A stretch of DNA of 6,408 bases from Nitrolancea sp040255925 (GCA_040255925.1 JBDZVX010000136.1:1-6408); one strand, 5' to 3'; shown: positions 1-5,221, counted from the first letter of the stretch. Notes: a model not told the origin generated them from the sequence alone. A program made the numbers and translations.

Positions 1-361
1 GCGGGTCGTAGCTAAAGCTGGTGGTCCCGGTGCTGTCGGTCTGGCTGGTCAGGTTTCCATCGTCATCGAAGACCCGGCCGATGGTTGCCCCACCCGTATA
101 GCTAATGCCGGTGACGCGATCCAGCAGGTCATAGGTATAGGTCGCCTTCTGTCCCTTGCCGTCGGTGATGCTGCTCACCCGGCTCAAGGCATCCGGCACG
201 ATCGTGACGGCGCCCAGAGGGGCGGGATAGGTTATCTTGGTGAGATTTCCCTTGGTGTCGCTGTATAGATGCCGAACATGAGGATGGACTGATAGCCCAC
301 AAAGGCGTACCAGCCCATTCCCGTTCGTCTCCGGCAGTGTTGGGACCGTACCGCGCCACAT
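1..361 (-). CDS. YD/RHS-repeat protein, partial (C-terminal part beyond left edge)
   Basis: Reading leftward from an ATG at 361-359, 120 codons stay open to the window edge. From about residue 33 the sequence is clearly YD/RHS-like: YSDTKGNLTKITYP (33-46), DALSRVSSITDGKGQ (57-71), TYTYDLLDRVTGISY (74-88), and DDDGNLTSQTDSTGTTSFSYD (99-119). RHS/YD repeats build the large beta-barrel shells of secreted or surface proteins, often carrying variable C-terminal toxins; the C-terminus here is outside the window. The first ~32 residues are not YD-like and contain no signal peptide or membrane segment, so the ORF starts in mid-family. This is either a 5'-truncated or rearranged RHS gene, or a short RHS protein. 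In-frame stops lie just upstream, so it cannot extend further. An AGGA stretch 4 nt before the ATG may be a ribosome site, and the start lies 27 nt after the stop of the small membrane protein gene, as in an operon. Family assignment is firm; start and intactness are uncertain. Confidence 0.65.
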   Translation of the reverse strand, partial: MWRGTVPTLPETNGNGLVRLCGLSVHPHVRHLYSDTKGNLTKITYPAPLGAVTIVPDALSRVSSITDGKGQKATYTYDLLDRVTGISYTGGATIGRVFDDDGNLTSQTDSTGTTSFSYDP

Positions 362-388
362 GATCCTCGTGTCAGATCAACGCTCACC

Positions 389-526
389 TTACGAGTAGGG
401 AAACCCTGGTGCCAGTTCTGATCCTACTTGGATCGATGCCAAGAAGGAGATGACAAGGATGGCAAAGAGAATCACAACTGCAAGGATTATCCCCCTCTTC
501 AATGCATGTAGCTCGCCGGGTAACAT
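389..526 (-). CDS. Small single-pass membrane protein, 45 aa, unknown function
   Basis: ATG at 526-524 to TAA at 391-389 encodes 45 residues. The layout is a short N-terminus (MLPGELHALKRG), one strongly hydrophobic segment at residues 13-32 (begins IILAVVILFAILVISF), and a polar tail ending in APGFPYS. The basic pair K10-R11 just before the segment predicts a cytoplasmic N-terminus and an outside C-terminus by the positive-inside rule. Support for real translation is an AGGAGG ribosome site 5 nt before the ATG, a clean hydrophobic helix and tight packing: the start lies 31 nt after the stop of the secreted-protein gene, and an RHS-type ORF begins 27 nt after its own stop. No family is recognised. 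A role as a membrane partner, anchor or immunity-like protein for its neighbours is conjecture. Confidence 0.6.
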   Translation of the reverse strand: MLPGELHALKRGIILAVVILFAILVISFLASIQVGSELAPGFPYS

Positions 527-531
527 GTCAA

Positions 532-537
532 CCTCCT
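532..537 (-). promoter_or_regulatory. Shine-Dalgarno site for the 45-aa membrane protein
   Basis: AGGAGG on the minus strand, 5 nt before the ATG at 526. It is a full match to the anti-SD core and is the strongest ribosome site in the leftward cluster. It is the main evidence that the 45-codon ORF is translated. Confidence 0.65.
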
Positions 538-557
538 ATCCAGAAGACGGAATTTCT

Positions 558-1184
558 CTAGGTCCCCCAATCGAGAATCCCATAACTGCCATTGCCGTAA
601 ACGACGGAGTCCATCCGTGGATATCTGGTGTCCGTGCAGATCCCCCCATATAGACAGTGTCGCATCTTGCCCTGACGGTAGACTCGGAAGTGATCGGAAC
701 CATTTCCGCCGTTCTCCCAATAGTCGATGTCACCCTCGAAACTCCACCAATAATCTGTGAACAGGATTCGGGTCGGGTTATCATGATAATAGATCGTCGA
801 CCCATTTCCACACCAATAGTAGTGTGTTCCATACTTGTAGAGCACGTTCCCGAAGGAGCCATATGCAACCACAGTGGGATCGGCAGTCCAGCATCCAGAC
901 GCCATTGGCGAAATGCCGTTAGCTGGTGATCGGGTGCCATCGGAAACCCGCACTACTCCTGCATTTTCCACTACCACACGCACGGGTGTCAACGCAGTTA
1001 TGACGGCCTTCTGGTCTTCCGGCGAGAAAGACGCAAACAGTTGATCTCGCTGGTCCCCGGCAGCGGTGATTTGATTTACCAGACTCTCGATATGAGCGCT
1101 ATCCGGCGTTGGAGCAGCGAGCGCCATGCTCGGCACCAGTGCCGACAATGCAACGAGCATTGCCAAGACCGGTAACAATTTCAA
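558..1184 (-). CDS. Secreted four-cysteine protein of unknown function, 208 aa
   Basis: The ORF opens with a classical Sec signal peptide: K2, a hydrophobic core at residues 3-22, and an ALA-A cleavage motif near 21-24. A helical, charged segment (about 28-66, including SPEDQKAVITAL) follows. From about 97 there is a Cys-, Trp- and Tyr-rich domain with C98, C125, C177 and C183, which could form two disulfides outside the cell. Marked motifs are YYWCGNGSTIYY (122-133) and YWWSFEGDIDYWENGGNGSD (145-164). The pattern resembles small exported proteins of Chloroflexi and Actinobacteria that have no known function; I cannot name a family. The longest start is TTG at 1184, because an in-frame TAG lies 9 nt upstream. 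No Shine-Dalgarno is seen directly before it, but the stop of a short leader ORF overlaps it (TTGA), suggesting coupled translation. An ATG at codon 9 would lose the basic N-terminus. The 45-aa membrane protein gene follows 31 nt after the TAG stop, probably in the same operon. Confidence 0.75.
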   Translation of the reverse strand: MKLLPVLAMLVALSALVPSMALAAPTPDSAHIESLVNQITAAGDQRDQLFASFSPEDQKAVITALTPVRVVVENAGVVRVSDGTRSPANGISPMASGCWTADPTVVAYGSFGNVLYKYGTHYYWCGNGSTIYYHDNPTRILFTDYWWSFEGDIDYWENGGNGSDHFRVYRQGKMRHCLYGGICTDTRYPRMDSVVYGNGSYGILDWGT

Positions 1185-1222
1185 GACACGTTGCTACATC
1201 GTCCAATCCCACCTTCCATCAT
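1181..1222 (-). CDS. Possible 13-aa leader peptide coupled to the secreted-protein gene
   Basis: Tandem ATG ATG at 1222-1217 opens MMEGGIGRCSNVS and stops at TGA 1183-1181. The TGA overlaps the TTG start (1184-1182) of the secreted-protein gene as TTGA, a layout used for translational coupling. A GAGGA ribosome site lies 7 nt before the first ATG (1230-1234), whereas the secreted-protein start has none of its own. Alternatively, a one-base change has split what was once a longer N-terminus. Short length makes chance possible. Confidence 0.3.
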   Translation of the reverse strand: MMEGGIGRCSNVS

Positions 1223-1583
1223 TGATTGATCCTCGCTGATCTCTTGTTCCCACGAATGTGTGTTTGTTGGCCAGAGACGCCCAGTACCTCCTTTCTCGCT
1301 GCTTCCCCCACACCCGTGCACGGCAAGCGCTTGGGGGAGTCGCTTCACGCCTGTCTCGTGTCGACGCTGACCATGGGATTATCGGGGCCAATAGCCCGCC
1401 CACTGGTGCGATTCGACTTCGAGACTCGCTCCTCGCACATCCGCCCGGAGATATTCAATTCCCCTTGTGAAGGATCGGACAAAGCGCTGCTCGTGACAAT
1501 CCCCCATTGGGGTGATGAATCGTAGCGATTTCGAGTGGTTGATCTGATGAAGACCGAAATGGAGAGAAGAATATGACTGGGGA
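1223..1583. other. Intergenic stretch without a recognisable gene
   Basis: About 360 bp between two leftward genes. The open frames here have no family resemblance and no good ribosome sites apart from GAGGA at 1230-1234, which belongs to the leader ORF. Downstream of the response regulator there are only weak hairpins (AATCG-TAG-CGATT near 1519-1531 and CCCC-ATT-GGGG near 1502-1512), with no U-tract. They are not convincing terminators. I could not find a good sigma-70 promoter for the leftward operon. Confidence 0.5.
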
Positions 1584-2260
1584 TTAGGGGTCGAGGGTGA
1601 CCCAGCCGCGTTTCACCGCGGTCATAGCGGCCGCTGTCCGGTTGTTCGCTCCAAGGTGGCGAAGGATAGCGGCGACGTGCGTTTTCACGGTCTGCTCGCT
1701 GATGCCCAATCGTAGAGCAATCTCCTTATTGCTTTCGCCTCGCACAATGCAGTCGAGAATTGCCGCCTCCCGATGGCTCAATCCAACCAGGTCCTGTTTC
1801 GTCCGGATCAGCGTCGCGCGTTTGATGCGGAGCAGCATTGCCAGCCCCGGCCGGGCAGCAAGGATTTCGTCAATCAGCACCTCGCCATCGGCGACGCGGC
1901 GGATGGTTAGGACGATCTCAGACAGAGCCATGTCTTTCGTGCAGTAAGCGGCGGCTCCCGCCAGAATCGCATCTACGATATGACTCTATGACTCTCGTCA
2001 CCATACAAGCTAACGATGATGACTGCCGTTTGGGGATACGGCTCCCGGAGGAGCCTGGTGAGCGCCAGGCCATCGATCCCGGGGAGGCTGATATCCAACA
2101 AGACAATGTCCGGCCGGGTTGCCGCGACCATCTCCAATGCCTCAAGGCCGTGTCCTGCCTCCCCGGCTACCTGAAGGCCCGGTACGGTCTCCAATGCGCC
2201 GCGAAGCCCGGCACGAAAGCACGGGTGATCATCGACGATCAGGATGGATGTCACCGGCAC
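1584..2260 (-). pseudogene. NarL/LuxR-family response regulator, frameshifted by an 8-bp duplication
   Basis: From GTG at 2260, a receiver domain reads ILIVDDHP (acidic pair D10-D11), VLLDISLPGIDG (phosphoacceptor D56) and VIIVSLYGDESH (S84), then a stop soon after residue 91. The remainder lies in another frame: ILAGAAAYCTKD (the receiver lysine), a linker, and a LuxR-type helix-turn-helix with LSHREAAILDCIVRG and NKEIALRLGISEQTVKTHV. The break coincides with a direct duplication of ATGACTCT at 1980-1995. Deleting one copy joins GDESH directly to IVDAILAGAA and gives 222 codons, a typical length for the family. An intact copy would be a phosphorylation-controlled DNA-binding transcription factor, but no sensor kinase lies in the window. 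As it stands, a truncated receiver is made; a DNA-binding piece could start only at the internal ATG at 1931, which lacks a clear ribosome site. The GTG start is the first possible codon after an upstream TAA, and GTG at 2254 is an alternative. A sequencing error is possible but a precise 8-bp duplication is an unusual one. Confidence 0.85.
1980..1995. repeat. 8-bp tandem duplication ATGACTCT x2 inside the response regulator
   Basis: ATGACTCT occurs twice, head to tail. The extra 8 bases are not a multiple of three and shift the frame between the receiver phosphorylation site and the receiver lysine. Loss of one unit by slippage would restore the gene exactly. Confidence 0.95.
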
Positions 2261-2367
2261 ACGCCTTCCCCCCGCCGGAGCGGTATCAACCAGTTCTTCT
2301 GAACGCGAGCAACTTGGAATGCAATCAACGGCGGCTTGTTATCCGCTGGCGATCGCGATTGATTGAA

Positions 2368-2384
2368 TATCGGTTTATCCGATA
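2368..2384. promoter_or_regulatory. Palindrome TATCGG-TTTAT-CCGATA, possible operator
   Basis: A perfect 6-bp inverted repeat with a 5-bp centre, in the AT-rich region about 110 bp upstream of the response regulator start. The size fits a dimeric regulator site. No regulator can be named. Confidence 0.3.
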
Positions 2385-2422
2385 CCAGACTGTACTGTAG
2401 CTCAATTCTCGCGTGCGCACAA

Positions 2423-2443
2423 CTAGGAAAACCCTAGGTTTTC
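2423..2443. promoter_or_regulatory. Overlapping palindromes CTAGG-N5-CCTAG and GAAAACC-CTA-GGTTTTC
   Basis: CTAGG at 2423-2427 and CCTAG at 2433-2437 form one inverted repeat. GAAAACC at 2427-2433 and GGTTTTC at 2437-2443 form a second one sharing bases with it. Compact dyads of this size are common sites for NarL/LuxR-type dimers, so an operator for the neighbouring regulator is conceivable. No U-tract suited to a terminator follows on either strand. Confidence 0.35.
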
Positions 2444-2677
2444 GCGCTTCCAGGTATCATTTAGTACTGGAGTCGAGAACGACAGCCGATGTGGGATGAG
2501 AGGATCGCGGTCGTGCCGGAGTGTGGAGCGTGGATATATGGAAGATTGGGGCAATCGATGTCGCGGGGCGAGGATGCGGCTAGTCCGTACCTTAAATAGG
2601 TGCGCGAGTCTGCCATCTCCGATCTCCTGGATTCGTGGAATATCAACCGTTACGTATTGAAAAATGGGAGACATCGA

Positions 2678-2707
2678 TTGACAAGAACGGGAGGGGGGAA
2701 CTATGAT
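2678..2707 (+). promoter_or_regulatory. Sigma-70-type promoter, likely for ctaA-ctaB
   Basis: TTGACA (2678-2683) and TATGAT (2702-2707) with an 18-bp spacer: a perfect -35 and a -10 with one mismatch. Transcription would start near 2714 and leave a leader of about 215 nt before the ctaAB start. The -10 overlaps the start codons of a possible 41-codon ORF, so the two readings compete. Confidence 0.5.
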
Positions 2708-2828
2708 GGCGCTGGCTGGTACGTGCACCCTTATTGGTGTCATCGGCGTTTCATCGGTGACGCTGGAGGCCTGTCGCGGCATAGCATGGGCGAGGATCAA
2801 GGCCAGTGTGCCGCCCTTCGAATATTGA
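2703..2828 (+). CDS. Possible 41-aa hydrophobic small protein (doubtful)
   Basis: Tandem ATG ATG at 2703-2708 opens a 41-codon ORF ending in TGA at 2826-2828. Residues 3-21 (begins ALAGTCTLIGVIGVSSV) could form a short membrane segment; the tail is ARIKASVPPFEY. A purine-rich GGGAGGGGGG run lies 4 nt before the first ATG. Against it, the start codons lie in the -10 of a good promoter, so expression would need a promoter further upstream, and no family is recognised. Confidence 0.22.
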   Translation: MMALAGTCTLIGVIGVSSVTLEACRGIAWARIKASVPPFEY

Positions 2829-2852
2829 CATCATACGCCGCCGGTACCAGCC
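2714..2852 (+). other. Long-range 9-bp inverted repeat in the ctaAB leader
   Basis: GGCTGGTAC at 2714-2722 pairs perfectly with GTACCAGCC at 2844-2852. The left arm starts at the predicted transcription start, so the pair could form the closing stem of a leader RNA domain of about 140 nt. The interior does not match any riboswitch class I recognise. Confidence 0.25.
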
Positions 2853-2930
2853 TGGGAGAGGGTCGACAACCGAGGCTCCGCGTGGTGGACGTACGGCACC
2901 CACGGGCCGTATGAATGGCAAGGGATCCTG

Positions 2931-4739
2931 ATGACAAGGTTTCAGAAGCTTGCGGTCGCTACGGCGGTTGTCGGCTACCTGCTGATCATCCTTGGCGGGG
3001 TGGTCCGCATCGTTGGGAGCGGTGCGGCCTGCGCGCCGGACTGGCTTGCCTGTGGTGGGCAGTCGATTCCCTCCTTCGACGTGCTAACCGGGCTGGAGTA
3101 TGCCCATCGCGTCGTGGCCGGGGTCATCGCGCTCCTGACCCTTGGTCTGGTCGTCGCTGGCTGGCGCGCCGGACATATCAGCCGGGTGCTCGTCACCGTC
3201 CCCATCATTGCCTTCCTGCTCGTACTATTTCAGGCTGGCCTCGGTGCCATCAGCGTTATCGACCGGCTTCCTTCTAATGTCGTCACCGGTTACCTGGCTA
3301 TGGCCGAAGCCTACGTCGCGCTCACGGTCATCATCGTGTTATTCGCCTTCTCCGACCGGATTACCGCCGCCATCGGGCAACCGCTGGGATCGCGTTTGAG
3401 CGGCCTCGGCCGGACTACGCTCGTCGCCGCGCTCTCGGTCTACGCGCTGCTCGTGACCGGCGCCTATACCGCTACCAGCGGGGCCGCCAATAGCTGCAAG
3501 GACTGGCCACAGTGCGGCGGGCATTATTTCCCGACCGGCTGGACCAACGTTGACATCGATCTCACGCACCGCTGGATCGCGTTGATCGCGACCGTGGCCG
3601 TGATCGCCGTCGCGATTCAGGCGCGCCGGGTCCGCTCGGATTCGCCGACGCTGGTGGCTATGGCGAGCGCCGCCGCGGTGTTGATGGCGGCTCAGATTTT
3701 CGTCGGCGCGGCAAGCATCTGGTTCCAGCTCAATCCCGCCGTCAGCGTGGCCCATCTGGCGGTCGCCACTATCCTCTGGGGCCTGCTGGTCGCGACGGTG
3801 GTGGTCGATCGGATGGTCCCGGTTGGCGAGCCTCGAAAGGCGCGGCTCTACTCGTTCCGGCAGATCGGCGAGGACTACGTAACCTTAACTAAGCCGGGCG
3901 TGATGACGCTCCTCCTATTTACAACCTTCTGCGCGATGCTCGTCGCGGCTTCCGGGTTCCCGTCGATCCGGGTCTTCCTCTGGACGTTGCTCGGTGGCGC
4001 GCTCTCTTCCGGCGGCGCGGCTGCCCTCAACCACTATATGGATCGTGATATCGACGGCTTGATGTACCGGACGCGGCGGCGGCCGATCCCGTCGGGGCGC
4101 ATGGCGCCGGTCAAGGTGGCGATCTTCGGCGTTACGCTCAGCATCCTGGCGGTCTACGTGCTCGCGGTCTTCGTCAATCCGCTGGCGGCGCTGCTCTCCC
4201 TCTCCGGCAACCTCTTCTACGTTTTCATCTATACCAAGTGGCTGAAGCGGTCGACTCCGCAGAACATCGTCATCGGCGGCGCGGCCGGCTCAATCCCGCC
4301 ACTGGTGGGCTGGGCGGCGGTGACCAATAATGTGGGGTTGACCGCGCTGATCATGTTCGCGGTGATCTTCCTCTGGACCCCGCCGCATTTCTGGGCGCTC
4401 GCGCTCTTCAAGCAGGGTGACTACGGCGCCGCCGGTGTCCCGATGATGCCGAACGTCAAGGGCGAAGAGGAGACGCGGAAGCAGATTACGATCTACACCG
4501 TGGTCCTGGTGGCTTCCAGTCTCTTGCTCTACCCGCTGCACCTGATGGGGACGGTCTATCTTGTGATCGCGTTCCTTTCGGGCGGCTGGTTCGTGGTCAA
4601 GGCGATCCAGCTCGGCCGGGCACGATCCAACAAGGCGGCGCGGTCGCTCTTCTTCTACTCGATGTGGTACCTGGCGATTATCTTCCTGGCGATGGTCTTC
4701 GACCGTGCCCTGCTCCCGATGATCCACCTGCCGTTCTAA
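2931..4739 (+). CDS. ctaA/ctaB: Heme A synthase-heme O synthase (CtaA-CtaB) fusion, 602 aa
   Basis: One polytopic membrane protein holds both enzymes that make heme A for aa3-type cytochrome oxidase. Residues 1-~295 are CtaA/COX15, which oxidises the heme O methyl group. It shows GGVVRIVGSG, the cysteine pair C34/C41, E56 and H59 (EYAHR), a second pair C189/C195 (SCKDWPQC), H213 (THRW) and H275 (VAHLAV). Position 121, where the family has a histidine, is tyrosine (VVTGYLAMAEA). Residues ~308-602 are CtaB, a UbiA-type farnesyltransferase converting heme B to heme O. It shows DYVTLTKPGV, the Mg-diphosphate motif N367-HYM-D371-RDI-D375, YTKWLKRSTPQNIVIGG, WTPPHFWALAL and D497-YGAAGVPMMP. The two halves match about the usual length of each enzyme (~300 each), so neither is truncated. 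The ATG at 2931 follows AAGGGA by 5 nt, and a six-codon ORF (2911-2931) overlaps the start as TGATG. Two TAA stops end the gene. The likely promoter is at 2678, and a strong hairpin follows the stop. Confidence 0.95.
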   Translation: MTRFQKLAVATAVVGYLLIILGGVVRIVGSGAACAPDWLACGGQSIPSFDVLTGLEYAHRVVAGVIALLTLGLVVAGWRAGHISRVLVTVPIIAFLLVLFQAGLGAISVIDRLPSNVVTGYLAMAEAYVALTVIIVLFAFSDRITAAIGQPLGSRLSGLGRTTLVAALSVYALLVTGAYTATSGAANSCKDWPQCGGHYFPTGWTNVDIDLTHRWIALIATVAVIAVAIQARRVRSDSPTLVAMASAAAVLMAAQIFVGAASIWFQLNPAVSVAHLAVATILWGLLVATVVVDRMVPVGEPRKARLYSFRQIGEDYVTLTKPGVMTLLLFTTFCAMLVAASGFPSIRVFLWTLLGGALSSGGAAALNHYMDRDIDGLMYRTRRRPIPSGRMAPVKVAIFGVTLSILAVYVLAVFVNPLAALLSLSGNLFYVFIYTKWLKRSTPQNIVIGGAAGSIPPLVGWAAVTNNVGLTALIMFAVIFLWTPPHFWALALFKQGDYGAAGVPMMPNVKGEEETRKQITIYTVVLVASSLLLYPLHLMGTVYLVIAFLSGGWFVVKAIQLGRARSNKAARSLFFYSMWYLAIIFLAMVFDRALLPMIHLPF

Positions 4740-4767
4740 TAAACGGCGCGTAGGGCCCTCACCCCCA

Positions 4768-4796
4768 ACCCCTCTCCCAACGTTTGGGAGAGGGGT
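4768..4796 (+). terminator. 13-bp hairpin after ctaAB, dispersed-repeat type
   Basis: The arms at 4768-4780 (ACCCCTCTCCCAA) and 4784-4796 are perfectly complementary with a 3-nt loop, 28 nt after the ctaAB stop. The trailing sequence, GACTCTTTT, is only a weak U-tract. The CCCTCACCCCCAACCCCTCT type of sequence leading into the hairpin resembles a dispersed intergenic repeat known to me from many bacteria, including Chloroflexi. It may serve as a terminator or simply be a repeat copy. Confidence 0.6.
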
Positions 4797-4937
4797 GACT
4801 CTTTTAAAGGCCTGTTCCTTGCTCAGATGGGGTGATCGGTGAGTGCCGGTCGTTGTCCATCCATGCGCTCGAGAGCCCTGAACCGGCCCACGGCATGGGT
4901 CTTGCATTAAGAGATTAACACCGGCGGGCAACTCACC

Positions 4938-4966
4938 TTGACAAGCTTATGTCAAACTGCTATAAC
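4938..4966 (+). promoter_or_regulatory. Near-consensus sigma-70 promoter for the candidate sRNA
   Basis: TTGACA (4938-4943), a 17-bp spacer and TATAAC (4961-4966): eleven of twelve consensus bases at optimal spacing, the best promoter in the window. Transcription should start near 4973. The -35 is part of a dyad, TTGACA-N6-TGTCAA (4938-4955), so a repressor could block it. Confidence 0.75.
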
Positions 4967-4972
4967 AATGTC

Positions 4973-5067
4973 ACCGGGACGCAGCACCTCGCTGACGAAC
5001 CGGAACCCAATCCCTTCCCTTCCCTTGACGCGGAGCGCTCCTGTCCCCCAGCGCTCCGCGTTGTTTT
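4973..5067 (+). ncRNA. Candidate small RNA of about 95 nt
   Basis: The transcript is outlined by a near-consensus promoter just upstream and a perfect intrinsic terminator at its 3' end. The next gene starts 365 nt beyond the terminator with its own promoter, so a stand-alone RNA is more likely than a leader. Between the ends lie a weakly structured 5' part (CAGC/GCTG near 4982-4994) and an unpaired C/U-rich stretch with three tandem TCCCT-type units (5011-5026). The terminator loop is also C-rich (CCTGTCCCCC). UCCC-rich single-stranded stretches are known in Gram-positive regulatory RNAs that pair with ribosome sites; similarity of role is an inference. It does not match SRP RNA, 6S, tmRNA or RNase P motifs. 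The 5' end is approximate. Confidence 0.55.
5027..5067 (+). terminator. Intrinsic terminator with perfect 12-bp stem
   Basis: ACGCGGAGCGCT (5028-5039) pairs with AGCGCTCCGCGT (5050-5061) around a 10-nt loop. TTGTTTT follows, and a further TTTTT occurs at 5075-5079. The strong GC stem and U-tract point to rightward termination, ending the candidate sRNA and any ctaAB read-through. Confidence 0.8.
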
Positions 5068-5221
5068 AACCAACTTTTTCCGGATCGCAGTTAATCGACG
5101 ATGCGGACTGCTCATGCCACTCTGTGGAGCATCCCCTGGCGACTTGTTTGCGGGTGTGCGTCAGGGTTTTGCGCGACGCGTGCCGATGCACGGAATGAAC
5201 CCACCTGATCCAGACCAGGGC

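Larger units (their letters stand above)
2261..2677. other. Upstream region of the response regulator, no convincing gene
   Basis: No ORF here resembles a protein family or carries a good ribosome site. The stretch is visibly more AT-rich than the flanking genes around 2340-2480 and contains two short palindromes, listed separately. It probably holds the control region of the leftward regulator gene, although I could not pick a confident -35/-10 pair for it. Confidence 0.5.

Noticed and set aside
1226..1525. 99-codon rightward ORF in the gap before the regulator
   Set aside because: No ribosome site, family or conserved pattern; it overlaps the leader region of the opposite operon.
2489..2599. 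36-codon rightward ORF from ATG (begins MWDERIAVVPECGAWIYG)
   Set aside because: Weak ribosome site and no supporting context; short enough to be chance.
2423..2800. 125-codon leftward ORF starting TTG
   Set aside because: No ribosome site, no family resemblance, composition unlike the real genes, and it covers a better-supported promoter and palindrome.
2600..2914. 104-codon rightward ORF from GTG, before ctaAB
   Set aside because: Poor start context, no recognisable motif or membrane segment, and it spans a good promoter.
4973..5067. SRP RNA, 6S RNA or riboswitch identity for the small transcript
   Set aside because: The SRP GGAAG/GGAAGC loop motifs are missing, length and structure do not fit 6S, and no ligand-domain consensus is visible.
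4969..5070. 33-codon ORF from ATG at 4969 matching the sRNA extent
   Set aside because: The ATG lies only 2 nt after the -10, upstream of the expected transcription start, and most of the ORF's end is terminator stem.
5101..5208. Short ORF beginning MRTAHATLWSIPW
   Set aside because: No ribosome site and no family; it lies in repeat-rich spacer.
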